A stretch of 42,304 nucleotides of DNA, from NCBI GenBank assembly GCA_963205315.1, contig CAUJIO010000071.1:1-42304 (forward strand). The letters run 5' to 3'. Each line of letters starts with the position of its first letter. Position 1 is the first letter of the stretch. The DNA is from Pseudomonadota bacterium. GTDB taxonomy: Bacteria > Pseudomonadota > Alphaproteobacteria > Rhizobiales > Aestuariivirgaceae. This document shows positions 1 to 11,383 of this stretch, in pieces. Under the pieces are notes generated by a model that was not told where the DNA came from, did no database searches, and was given only the letters and a program-made list of their open reading frames with translations. A program made the translations under genes and the position numbers.

Positions 1-179
1 AACACCGCATCACGGCCGGGTTGATCTCGAAAGCGCAGACTGCGGCCATGCTGCACCGGAACTCTGTGCACGGACGCTGGCGCAAGTCGCCTGCCAAAGT
101 CCGTTGTGGTGAACAGCGGCTCAATAAATCTGGTTAGCGAATCATGAAGCCTGCGGCACGGGGCATTGGGACGAGACAT
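1..179 (-). pseudogene. partial, decayed HATPase domain of a fourth sensor kinase
   Basis: An open frame starts at an ATG that overlaps the TGA of the upstream kinase-like gene (TGATG) and runs off the window without a stop, about 59 codons. After a short unrelated leader it reads RFIEPLFTTTDFG, which matches the F-box of the neighbouring kinases (FEPLFTTKNFG). It continues through degenerate versions of the G2 and following region: GRRLAP where GTGLGL is expected, then SVHRVPVQHGRSL and DQPGRDAVF. The glycines needed to hold ATP are mutated and the N and G1 boxes are absent, so it cannot be a working kinase. I read it as a kinase-tail remnant, though translation from the overlapping ATG is still possible. 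The part beyond the window edge is unknown. Confidence 0.55.
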
Positions 180-1471
180 CAGGCGGCCTTCAGGGCGGCG
201 TGATGCTCGGGCCACCACGCCACGAGCGACACGCCCTGTTCCGGATGCTGCAGAACGTCGATACCACCCCCGTGACGCTCAATGATGCGAACCGCCTCGG
301 CAAGATCTGTCCCCGCTGCTCTCCCGCCACCTCTTGCGGCAACCGCAAGCTCGATTCCCCGATGCGTGTGGCGCGTGGAAATGACGAGGCAGGAATCGGC
401 CTGTCCACGGGGCCCGTCAAAGGCCGCAGCTGCCTCGCCGAGCATCTGGGAAAACACGGTTCTCAAGGCCGCTAGATCGCAATCCACATCGAGATCGCCG
501 AGCGAAAGACGGCATTCGACGTCGACGCCAGCTGGCAGCGCCTCAACCTGCGTCTCGATCTCCTGTACCAGCCAGTCGTCAAACCGGATTGTTTCAAAGC
601 TCAGTGGAAAGACATGCGATCCGTCTTTCCTGCGCGCCTCGCCAAGCTCGCGTGTCCGCCCCTCCAGTTGCTTCTCGACTGCCGCGAGCCGCAATCCGAG
701 CCGCTCGCGATCCGCCGTCAGCCTGTCGATCTCGGCCTCGGATTGATTGATTTCGTCAGCAACGTCATATGCGCGGCGGAACTCCTGAACATTCCGCCAT
801 GCAAAGCCGATAGCCGGAATCAGGAACACCGCAACGGCAATCAGAGTGAGCTTGAGTCCCAAGCCCTGAAAGCCCTCTGCAAGCGCATTTCGAGTAACGG
901 TTTGATCGATATAGACGGCAACCACGCCCAGAGGCTCGCCCGTTGAGCTGTTCACCGGCACGTAGGCGGCGGCCTGCAACAGCGGATCGCCAATCTTGCG
1001 ATCGGCGGGATCAAGCGTGACCACGCCTCTGCCGGTCTGAACGACCTGCACCGCGTGAACGTCGTGGCTGCGGCGCGCCGGATCACTATTGATGTCCTGA
1101 GGCGCATCCGACACGATCACCAGGCGGCCTCGAACATCGTAGAGCTTGAAGCGATAGACCTGGCCGACCTGCCGGGCACTGGCGATGAACTTGCGCTGCC
1201 CCGTGGTAAGTGCGCCAGTCTCCAGCACACGCTCGAACCCGTCGAAGCGGGACGCGAAATAATTGGCCCAGTTGCGCGCAGTTTCAGCAGCGTTGCGGCG
1301 GAGCGCCGTTTCCAGCGTATTGCTTGTCAGCGACGAGATCGCCGCGCCGAGGCCGAAGGCAACCAGCGGAATGAGAACGGCAAGCAGGCCTGCCGACGCC
1401 AGCAGGACGCGCCACACCCGGGGCCGTTCCGACTCCGTCTGCTCGTCCGTGATGTCCAGACTCGAGGTCAT
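179..1471 (-). CDS. membrane sensor protein with degenerate kinase core (pseudo-histidine kinase)
   Basis: 430 aa. Transmembrane segments lie at about 21-45 and 205-225 and enclose a ~160-residue periplasmic, probably Cache-like sensor domain. A coiled coil follows at ~235-282. From ~295 to the end it aligns with the C-terminus of the adjacent 604-aa kinase: DDWL, then ALPAGVDVEC against NLPAAVDIEC, and finally VAWWP against IAWWP. The whole DHp helix pair with the H-box is missing. The N-box NLVSNAAEAM has become QMLGEAAAAF, G1 DNGPGI has become ARGGGRA, and the F-box/G2 stretch is deleted. It should therefore neither autophosphorylate nor bind ATP in the usual way. The reading frame is clean, so it may be a regulatory partner or decoy for the neighbouring kinases. 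It starts 21 bases after the 604-aa gene and is probably co-transcribed. Confidence 0.8.
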   Translation of the reverse strand: MTSSLDITDEQTESERPRVWRVLLASAGLLAVLIPLVAFGLGAAISSLTSNTLETALRRNAAETARNWANYFASRFDGFERVLETGALTTGQRKFIASARQVGQVYRFKLYDVRGRLVIVSDAPQDINSDPARRSHDVHAVQVVQTGRGVVTLDPADRKIGDPLLQAAAYVPVNSSTGEPLGVVAVYIDQTVTRNALAEGFQGLGLKLTLIAVAVFLIPAIGFAWRNVQEFRRAYDVADEINQSEAEIDRLTADRERLGLRLAAVEKQLEGRTRELGEARRKDGSHVFPLSFETIRFDDWLVQEIETQVEALPAGVDVECRLSLGDLDVDCDLAALRTVFSQMLGEAAAAFDGPRGQADSCLVISTRHTHRGIELAVAARGGGRAAGTDLAEAVRIIERHGGGIDVLQHPEQGVSLVAWWPEHHAALKAA

Positions 1472-1492
1472 GGCTCGCGTTCAACCGCTCTC

Positions 1493-3307
1493 TCAGGCGG
1501 CCGCATCGGATGAGGCGGTCACCGGCCACCAGGCGATGAACGCCGCACCCTGGCCCGGCTTCGATACGACTTCGAGACCTCCCGAATGCTGCTCCATGAT
1601 TTTCTCGACGGCCGGCAGACCGAGGCCGGTACCGAAATTCTTGGTGGTGAACAGCGGTTCAAAAATCTTCTGGAGATTTTCCGGTGCGATCCCCGGGCCA
1701 TTGTCGCACACCGAGATTTCAACGCCACGCGCCGTGCGCGCCGTGCGGATGACAATCAACGGCGACTTCACCCCGGGCCGCACGGAAGTGTCTCCCTTTC
1801 CGACCATGGCCTCGGCCGCGTTGCTGACAAGATTGATCAGTGCACGGCGCATGCGCAGGGGATCGAATGGCACGGCGGTGGTTCCAAGCGATAGGTCGCA
1901 CTCGATATCGACAGCTGCTGGAAGATTTTGCGCCTCTTCCTCGATGATCTTGGCCAGCCAGTCGTCAAGCACGATCGTTTCGGGCTGGATGGTCTTGGTG
2001 CGGGCAAAGTCGAGAAGCTGCGAAATGATGTTGTCGCAACGGGTCACGCCATTGTTGATGCGGTCGAGTTGCTGTTCCACGCCCAGACCTTTACCCTTCA
2101 CCTTGCGCTCGAGCAGGAAGGCGGAGGTGCGCACCGCACCCAATGGATTTCGCAGTTCATGCGCGACAGTCGCGGTCAGTTGGCCAAGCTGCGCCATCTT
2201 GCCCTTTCGCACGCTCTCGTCTTGCGCTTCCCGCAGCATGTCGATGTTGCGTGCCAGGCCGGCATTGAGCCTGATCACTTCCTCGTTGATGCGCTGGACA
2301 TCCTGTGCCGCCTGCTCGGCTTCGCTGCGCGCCGCATCGGCCTGATCGCGCGACAGCTTCACGGTGTCGAGTTGCTTGAGCGTCGACTTGAACATCAATG
2401 TTGCCGCTCCCACGCCGATGATGCAGGCAGCAGCGGCAATGGACAGGAAGCCATAGAGCCTGATCTGCATTGCGGTCAGGCGCTCTCGAAGAAGCATCTC
2501 GAAACGACTGGAAGCAAACGACCAAACCTGGGAAATCTCTGCGACGACATCCGGAGACTTGACCCCGAAGTCATCGATCTGCGCGAGGGCCCGCGTCAGG
2601 TCTGCGGGAGCAGATTTTGTAATGACCGTGGCGACCCTGCCCGGACGGCCCGACATGACTTTTATTGCAGCCATGGCGTCGCCATAGGCGGCATCGGAAC
2701 CGGATGCTGTTTGGGCGGCAGCAAGGCTTGCCGCCAGGCGGCGCTGCGATTCTTCCCACGATCCCGTTGCCAGAAGGATTGCAGTGCTCTCCTCGCGGCT
2801 GACCTGGCCATCCTTGAGACTGCTCGACTTGAAAGTCCAGATCCTGGCAAAGTCGCCCAGCAGCGAAGGCGCCTGCTGGCTCATGACGGCGCCCAGATGA
2901 TAGGTCTCCGAGTCCGGATCATGAATGATCAGCGAACTGGCGGCTGCGGCGACCTGCAGTTGCCGGAGGGAATTGACGGAGAGGCGCTGGTCGAATCCAT
3001 ACGTCACCAGATCGGCAAGCGCGCCAGCAAGCGGCCGCTTCACACCGAGTTCTGCAGCCAGCGCCGGCCCCCTCTCGCGCAACCGGTCCACATCGCTCGG
3101 ATCAATGTAGCGAAGCGCTGCGCCAACCGCGACCGGCATCACCAGCCGGTTCAGCGCCACGCCCTTCATCTCCCGTTCCGAGACGCGAATGTCTTCGCGA
3201 AGCGAGTTGACCATCAGATAGGACAGCACCAGCATCGGCAGCAGCAGGACGCCGACGATCCCGCTCAGTTTCCATCCAGCGACACGGGATGCCAGGGCTT
3301 CAGTCAA
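1493..3307 (-). CDS. membrane-bound sensor histidine kinase
   Basis: 604 aa. TM helices lie at ~12-35 and ~283-305, flanking a ~245-residue mainly helical periplasmic domain that I do not recognise with certainty (it resembles nitrate/nitrite-sensing helical bundles). A cytoplasmic signalling coiled coil (~315-372) leads into the H-box ATVAHELRNPLG with phospho-acceptor H383. The ATP-binding boxes follow: N (NLVSNAAEAM, N496), G1 (DNGPGI, 535-540), F (FEPLFTTKNFG) and G2 (GTGLGL, 559-564). All catalytic elements are intact. The start is TTG, supported by AGGAAA seven bases upstream. It sits 30 bases downstream of the PAS kinase gene in the same direction and shares its linker-DHp-HATPase design, which suggests tandem duplication. 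No response regulator is adjacent. Confidence 0.88.
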   Translation of the reverse strand: MTEALASRVAGWKLSGIVGVLLLPMLVLSYLMVNSLREDIRVSEREMKGVALNRLVMPVAVGAALRYIDPSDVDRLRERGPALAAELGVKRPLAGALADLVTYGFDQRLSVNSLRQLQVAAAASSLIIHDPDSETYHLGAVMSQQAPSLLGDFARIWTFKSSSLKDGQVSREESTAILLATGSWEESQRRLAASLAAAQTASGSDAAYGDAMAAIKVMSGRPGRVATVITKSAPADLTRALAQIDDFGVKSPDVVAEISQVWSFASSRFEMLLRERLTAMQIRLYGFLSIAAAACIIGVGAATLMFKSTLKQLDTVKLSRDQADAARSEAEQAAQDVQRINEEVIRLNAGLARNIDMLREAQDESVRKGKMAQLGQLTATVAHELRNPLGAVRTSAFLLERKVKGKGLGVEQQLDRINNGVTRCDNIISQLLDFARTKTIQPETIVLDDWLAKIIEEEAQNLPAAVDIECDLSLGTTAVPFDPLRMRRALINLVSNAAEAMVGKGDTSVRPGVKSPLIVIRTARTARGVEISVCDNGPGIAPENLQKIFEPLFTTKNFGTGLGLPAVEKIMEQHSGGLEVVSKPGQGAAFIAWWPVTASSDAAA

Positions 3308-3336
3308 TTGCAGATTTCCTAAAAAGTTTCATTCGT

Positions 3337-4863
3337 CTACGCGACTTCGCTTATCGGCTGTCTGAGGGGGAACCACGCCGTGAAGCAAGCGCCCTCTCCC
3401 GGCGATGACTTGATGTCGAGGCCACCGTGGTGGTCGCGCAAGATCTTGTCGGCGGCAGAAAGGCCGAGGCCGGTACCAAAGTTCTTGGTCGTAAACAGCG
3501 GCTCGACGACCTTCGCCAATATCTCAGGCGTCATTCCCGGACCATTGTCCTCGACACAGATCTCAATTCCACGCTGGGCCAGGCGGCTTGTCACCGAGAT
3601 GCGCGGTTCGGGAACGACAAACTTCGAAGGATCGTCACCCTTGCCGACCATGGCCTCTGATGCGTTGGACACGAGATTTATGAACACACGGCTCAGGCGC
3701 GCGGTATCGATCGAAGCCGAAACGCCACCTAGACCAAAATTGCATTCGATGGTAACGGCGGCCGGTAGTTTCTCCGCCTCTTCGCTGACAAGGCGCGCCA
3801 GCCATTCGTCGACGGCAATTTCTTCCGTCTGCAGCGCCCGCGACCGTGAAAAGTCCAGCAACTGGGAGATGATGTTGTCGCATCGCGTGATGCCGTTGGA
3901 GATGCGCAGGAACTGCGCCTCGACACCGAGATTCTTGTCCTTCAGCTTGCGCTCCAGCAGATAGGCTGCGGTGCGTACTGCGCCAAGCGGATTGCGGATC
4001 TCATGCGCCACTGTCGCCGTCAGGTGGCCCAGTTGGGCCATGCGGCTGCGGCGGAGGATTTCGTCCTGGGCATCCTTGAGCTTGGCCATGTTATCGGCAA
4101 GTTCGCGATTGAGGCGCGAGATCTCGTCATTCACCCGTTTCAGTTGCGTCATCTCCGAGATGTCGACGACACTGACGATGGCGGAGCGCAACCCGTCTGA
4201 CGACAACGACAGCCATCCCGAACTGATGACGAGCACGCGCCGCTGATCGCCTGTCGACGACATCAGGTCGGTCTCGAATTTCGATGCGATGCCCGGAAAA
4301 TCCTGCCGCGCGCCCCCCAGCATGGCCGCGACATCGGTGTTCGGCAGCTCGTCCGTATCGACTCCGAGATAGGCCATGAAACGCGGATTGGCGAAGGTCG
4401 TAACACCTGTTTCATCGACCTGCCAGACACCGACAGGAACTGTCTGCGCCAGCGCCCTGTGCTGCTCCTCGCGCTTGCGCAATTCCGTGAGATTGGTGTT
4501 GGTGCCGATGAGATAGCGCTTGCCGTCCGCCGTCATCATGCGGGTCTTGCGGGTGAGAACGGGAATGGTGATTCCGGAAGAGCCGGTGGCCGTCTCCTCG
4601 ACTTCGATTGTAACGCCTTGCTCGATGACCTGCCGGTCGCGTGCCAGAAAGTCCGCGGCTTCCCTGGCCGGATAGAAATCGGCGTCGGACTGGCCAAGCA
4701 GGGTCGATTCAGGTTGGCCGATCATCGCGCAGTGCGCGTCGTTCGAATAGACAAAGCGCAGATTCTCGTCCTTGGCAAAGATCGAGGTCGGCAAGTGGTC
4801 AAGAATGTCGAGCAGGACTCCAGCGTCCTGTATCCGCTGCGACAGCGGTTGATCCTCAGCCAT
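3337..4863 (-). CDS. cytosolic PAS-PAS sensor histidine kinase
   Basis: 508 aa from the chosen ATG, which has GGAAGGAAG just upstream. The frame is open a further 23 codons, but that extension is low-complexity and has no ribosome site. There are no membrane segments. PAS domain 1 spans about 14-128 (LDHLPTSIFAKDENLRFVYSN) and PAS 2 about 135-240, followed by a coiled coil and the H-box TATVAHEIRNPLG with H287. The N-box (NLVSNASEAM), G1 (DNGPGM), F-box (VEPLFTTKNFG) and G2 (GTGLGL) are intact. The linker and catalytic half closely resemble the downstream membrane kinase. It is the first gene of the kinase run and faces the GFA gene across a 100-base divergent promoter region. The ligand of the PAS domains cannot be told. 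Confidence 0.87.
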   Translation of the reverse strand: MAEDQPLSQRIQDAGVLLDILDHLPTSIFAKDENLRFVYSNDAHCAMIGQPESTLLGQSDADFYPAREAADFLARDRQVIEQGVTIEVEETATGSSGITIPVLTRKTRMMTADGKRYLIGTNTNLTELRKREEQHRALAQTVPVGVWQVDETGVTTFANPRFMAYLGVDTDELPNTDVAAMLGGARQDFPGIASKFETDLMSSTGDQRRVLVISSGWLSLSSDGLRSAIVSVVDISEMTQLKRVNDEISRLNRELADNMAKLKDAQDEILRRSRMAQLGHLTATVAHEIRNPLGAVRTAAYLLERKLKDKNLGVEAQFLRISNGITRCDNIISQLLDFSRSRALQTEEIAVDEWLARLVSEEAEKLPAAVTIECNFGLGGVSASIDTARLSRVFINLVSNASEAMVGKGDDPSKFVVPEPRISVTSRLAQRGIEICVEDNGPGMTPEILAKVVEPLFTTKNFGTGLGLSAADKILRDHHGGLDIKSSPGEGACFTAWFPLRQPISEVA

Positions 4864-4963
4864 GCCGTCTTCCTTCCCCACTGGCGCAGCCGTCCGTCGG
4901 CCACGGCAACGGCTGCCCCATGTGCTGGACAACCCATCTCGCTGCCGTCAGACTAGGGCCATC

Positions 4964-5434
4964 ATGGTAAAGATTCCCTTGCAAGCTGAGATCAGGTCAG
5001 GCGGCTGCCAGTGTGGCGCTGTGCGCTATGCCATTTCCACGCCCTTCGACAATCCGCACATCTGCCATTGCCGCATGTGCCAGAAGGCCTTCGGCAATTA
5101 TTTCGCGGCATTGGTGGGCACCGCGAGGTCGGGATTGGTCTGGAAGAAGGGCAAGCCGGCCGTTTTCAAGAGTTCGGCCATCGTCGAACGTGGCTTCTGC
5201 AGCAACTGCGGCACGCCGCTTTACTTTGCCTATGACAGCTCCGAGCGGATCTCCGTGTCGATCGGTTCACTCGATCATCCGGAGGCCGTGCGGCCCGAAA
5301 ACCAGTATGGCATGGAGGCGCGATTGCCAGCCTTCGAAATCCTTCACACCCTGCCCGGAACGCGGACCGAAGACGATATCCCGGCCGGGATGATGGAACA
5401 GCTGAAAAGCCGCCAGCACCCCGACCGGGACTAG
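4964..5434 (+). CDS. GFA/CENP-V-fold zinc protein (glutathione-dependent formaldehyde-activating family)
   Basis: 156 aa from ATG 4964; the longer upstream frame overlaps the start of the divergent kinase and is discarded. The cysteine pattern of the GFA family is clear: GGCQCGAVRY near the N-terminus, CHCRMCQK, then CSNCGTPLY, giving two zinc sites. Family members are named after glutathione-dependent formaldehyde-activating enzyme, but most single-domain proteins of this size have no proven substrate, so only the fold is assigned. The gene is monocistronic and convergent with the next, with 6 bases between stops. Confidence 0.85.
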   Translation: MVKIPLQAEIRSGGCQCGAVRYAISTPFDNPHICHCRMCQKAFGNYFAALVGTARSGLVWKKGKPAVFKSSAIVERGFCSNCGTPLYFAYDSSERISVSIGSLDHPEAVRPENQYGMEARLPAFEILHTLPGTRTEDDIPAGMMEQLKSRQHPDRD

Positions 5435-5440
5435 CCCCCT

Positions 5441-5692
5441 CTACTGGGCTATTGCGCGCGCGTCCGCCCCTGTGGCCATCAAGGCCCGGCGCGCGCGAAT
5501 TTCATCATTCATCGCCAGTACTTCGGAGGAAGCCGTGGTTTCGTGCAGGCAGGGGATAACGCCGTGAACCAGCGCGGCAAAGGCCGCCCGGAACAGCCGA
5601 AAGGAGAAGCCGAAGGCGAAGACCATATGCTCGGCATAGCTCTCGCCGACCTTGGCCGGGTGGTCGTGGAAAATGGATTTCAGGTTCGGCAT
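5441..5692 (-). CDS. DUF6356 family protein
   Basis: 83 aa from ATG 5692 (MPNLKSIFHDHPAKVGESY); a second in-frame start six codons upstream is less likely. The N-terminal pattern HPxxVGESYxEH, followed by a hydrophobic segment ending in ALVHGVIPCL, is typical of DUF6356, a small alphaproteobacterial family with one probable membrane-associated helix and no known function. The gene stands alone between the GFA gene and the Lrp regulator. Confidence 0.72.
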   Translation of the reverse strand: MPNLKSIFHDHPAKVGESYAEHMVFAFGFSFRLFRAAFAALVHGVIPCLHETTASSEVLAMNDEIRARRALMATGADARAIAQ

Positions 5693-5791
5693 GGCATCTC
5701 GTCTCCCCAACTGGACCGGACGTGGCGGCCGCTCATTGATTTATGCCAGTGCTGGGCAAGATTTTCTTCCCGTTGTTTGAGGAGATTTCAA

Positions 5792-5810
5792 CCAATATTG
5801 GATAATATCC
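5792..5810. promoter_or_regulatory. palindromic operator candidates before the Lrp/AsnC gene
   Basis: Two overlapping perfect palindromes lie 23-41 bases before the Lrp-type start: CCAATATTGG (5792-5801) and GGATA-A-TATCC (5800-5810). AT-rich palindromes at this place fit autoregulation, which is usual for Lrp/AsnC proteins. Assignment to this regulator is inference. Confidence 0.45.
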
Positions 5811-5832
5811 CAACAAAGGGAGAAATCCGGAT

Positions 5833-6291
5833 ATGGACGAGCGTGACCGCGCCATTTTGCGGGAACTTCAGCGCGATGCTTCGCTGTCGATCGAGGACCT
5901 CTCGGCCCGCGTGCACCTGTCGCGCAATGCCTGCTGGCGGCGGGTGAAGCAGCTCGAGGACCAGGGCATCATCCGCGCCCGGGTGGCGCTGCTCGACCCG
6001 GCAAAGCTCAACCTCGGCCTCACCGCCTTCATCGCCATCCGCACCTCCGCCCACGACCAGGCCTGGCTCGACCAGTTCAGCGCCGCCGTGCGCGGCATTC
6101 CCGAGATCATCGGCGTTTACCGCACCACCGGCGAGACCGACTACATGTTGCACGCCGTGGTGCCCGACATTGCCGGCTACGACCAGCTCTACAAGCGGCT
6201 GATCGCCAAGGTGCCGCTCACCGATGTCTCGTCCTTCTTCGTCATGGAAAAGGTGAAGGAGACGACCGAATTGCCATTGGGATACATCTGA
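5833..6291 (+). CDS. Lrp/AsnC family transcriptional regulator
   Basis: 152 aa. Residues 1-60 form the AsnC-type helix-turn-helix (MDERDRAILRELQRDASLSI, then LSARVHLSRNACWRRVKQLE). The rest is the RAM ligand-binding and oligomerisation domain with the YRTTGETDYMLHAVVPD core and a C-terminal SSFFVMEKVKETTELPL signature. Such proteins sense amino acids or related metabolites and often control neighbouring genes. GGGAG lies about ten bases upstream of the ATG. The next gene begins 4 bases after its stop. Confidence 0.93.
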   Translation: MDERDRAILRELQRDASLSIEDLSARVHLSRNACWRRVKQLEDQGIIRARVALLDPAKLNLGLTAFIAIRTSAHDQAWLDQFSAAVRGIPEIIGVYRTTGETDYMLHAVVPDIAGYDQLYKRLIAKVPLTDVSSFFVMEKVKETTELPLGYI

Positions 6292-6295
6292 GGAA

Positions 6296-6619
6296 ATGAT
6301 CCGTGCACTGTTCATCTGCTCGCGCAACCGGCTCAGGAGTCCGACGGCGGAACAGATCTTCGCAGCATGGCCGGGCATCGAAACCGATTCCGCAGGCCTG
6401 AGCCCCGATGCCGAAACCCCGCTGACGCCCGAGCAGATCGACTGGGCCAGCATCATATTCGTGATGGAAAATGCCCACCGTATCCGGCTCAGCCGGCAGT
6501 TCCGTAAATATCTCAACGGCAAACGCGTCATCTGCCTCGGGATCGCCGATGACTACAGCTTCATGCAGCCGGAGCTGATCGCGGTGCTGGAGGCAAAGGC
6601 GGGACGCTTCCTGCGATAG
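6296..6619 (+). CDS. low-molecular-weight protein tyrosine phosphatase-like protein
   Basis: 107 aa. The N-terminal beta strand runs into CSRNRLRSPTAE, a C-X5-R phosphatase loop preceded by ALFI, as in arsenate reductase-type and LMW phosphatases. Near the C-terminus GIADDYSFMQPELI resembles the DD/DP general-acid loop. It is shorter than classical LMW-PTPs (~150 aa), which places it in the short family subgroup often annotated only as LMW-PTP-family. It lies four bases after the Lrp gene and is presumably co-transcribed. The substrate is unknown. Confidence 0.78.
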   Translation: MIRALFICSRNRLRSPTAEQIFAAWPGIETDSAGLSPDAETPLTPEQIDWASIIFVMENAHRIRLSRQFRKYLNGKRVICLGIADDYSFMQPELIAVLEAKAGRFLR

Positions 6620-6628
6620 CGGCGTCTG

Positions 6629-7120
6629 TCAGCCAGACCGGGCGCGAATCTTGAGCTTGCAGCATCCGGCGGCACCGGGCGTCCAGGTTTCGATGTCGAC
6701 GGCAAAGCCGGCCTTCTCGAGTGTGCCGTAGTCGGCGCGGGCGGCAATGTCGCAGAACATGGCGACATCCTCTTCCGGCAATCCCGCCTCAATCCAGGCT
6801 GATTTCAGCGGACAGGTTTCGAATTGCACGTCCAGGCCCTGCGCGCTGCAAAGATCTACACGCGGGGTGAACATCGCGCCATCATCGGGAGGGAAAGCAA
6901 AATTTTCCTTCACCCCTTCGAAGTTGGAAGGCAGGTGGCGCCCCAGGTCTCCGGCGAGGCCCTCGCCCCAGCGATAGATCGCTTCCTTGCAGATTTCGAT
7001 GGCCATGCCGCGGCCAAATCGCTGTTCGATGGAACGGAAGAATTCGACATAGACGCGCGCGCGTGCCTTGTTTGCACCGTTCAGCGCCTGCCACAGGGCG
7101 TCGTCGCGCTTGTCCGTCAT
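6629..7120 (-). CDS. L-2-amino-thiazoline-4-carboxylic acid hydrolase-like protein
   Basis: 163 aa from ATG 7120, which is preceded by GGAGG eight bases away at the end of alaS. The C-terminal half has the spaced pattern of the ATC-hydrolase-like family: FETCPLKSAW, then a cysteine in DVAMFCDIAARADYG, then a final TPGAAGCCKLKIR. The founding enzyme opens the thiazoline ring on the way to L-cysteine, but most family members are uncharacterised and this substrate is not implied. It follows alaS with a four-base gap and is likely read through from it. Confidence 0.65.
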   Translation of the reverse strand: MTDKRDDALWQALNGANKARARVYVEFFRSIEQRFGRGMAIEICKEAIYRWGEGLAGDLGRHLPSNFEGVKENFAFPPDDGAMFTPRVDLCSAQGLDVQFETCPLKSAWIEAGLPEEDVAMFCDIAARADYGTLEKAGFAVDIETWTPGAAGCCKLKIRARSG

Positions 7121-7124
7121 TGCA

Positions 7125-9785
<2,661 letters not shown>

Positions 9786-9910
9786 GTGACGTCCAGCAAT
9801 GAATGAGGTGAATGACGGCGGGTCTTTAGTCGCGCCGGCGCCCCCTGTCCAGAAATACGAACGGTCTGGGGCCAGAACCGTCAGCCGCTTCTCCGTTGCG
9901 GCATATCAAG

Positions 9911-9946
9911 AACGACAAAGCGCTCCCCGGGGGAACGGGGAGCGCT
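9911..9946 (-). terminator. recA rho-independent terminator
   Basis: An 11-bp perfect stem (9919-9929 pairs with 9936-9946, loop GGGGAA) lies between recA and alaS. On the minus strand it is followed by a T-rich stretch (CTTTGTCGTTCTTG), so it should end recA transcription. Confidence 0.75.
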
Positions 9947-9980
9947 GTCGCGTGCGGTGTGGGGCAACACCGTGGGCGGC

Positions 9981-10010
9981 CGGATGCCCCTCTTGGGCGC
10001 AGGGCATCCG
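9981..10010 (-). terminator. second hairpin 3' of recA
   Basis: Nine perfectly paired bases (CGGATGCCC at 9981-9989 with GGGCATCCG at 10002-10010, 12-base loop) lie between the recA stop and the strong terminator. It has no T tract. It may stabilise the transcript end or act as an auxiliary terminator. Confidence 0.4.
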
Positions 10011-10048
10011 GTTTGGGGAATAATTGGAGCGGGAGAGAACCCGAAGGC

Positions 10049-11122
<1,074 letters not shown>

Positions 11123-11206
11123 CACCATAATCCTTATTTCACACAGGCCCACCGGACGCAAATATCACTGACTGAAAGGTCTTTCGTGCACCGGTGTTTC
11201 CACTAT

Positions 11207-11221
11207 GTTCTAATTTTGTTC
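11207..11221. promoter_or_regulatory. LexA (SOS) box of recA
   Basis: GTTC-TAATTTT-GTTC is an exact GTTC-N7-GTTC alphaproteobacterial SOS box, 85-99 bases upstream of the recA start. Read along recA it is GAAC-N7-GAAC. It lies in an AT-rich stretch that could hold the promoter. Confidence 0.85.
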
Positions 11222-11278
11222 GTTACGCAAGCAGAAACTAAAAACCTAAAATCTATTGGTAAATATTAGGGTTAGCCA

Positions 11279-11307
11279 GAACACAGACGGAACAGAACGG
11301 AACGTTC
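11279..11307. promoter_or_regulatory. second GAAC cluster, possible auxiliary SOS box
   Basis: GAAC-ACAGACG-GAAC (11279-11293) again has the N7 spacing. Further GAAC copies lie at 11295 and 11300, and a GAACGTTC palindrome ends the cluster. It lies about 160 bases upstream of recA with no gene in between. Function is not established; chance is possible. Confidence 0.35.
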
Positions 11308-11383
11308 GTGGATATGGGCCGAAAACACTGGTTAGCGCTTCCCTGCGCCTCACGCATACGCTGTTCCAGCCGCCCCCGGTGAT

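Noticed and set aside
1928-3322. Long + strand open frame opposite the membrane histidine kinase
   Set aside because: It is the antisense of a gene with complete kinase motifs; its translation has no recognisable domain and arises from GC-rich codon bias.
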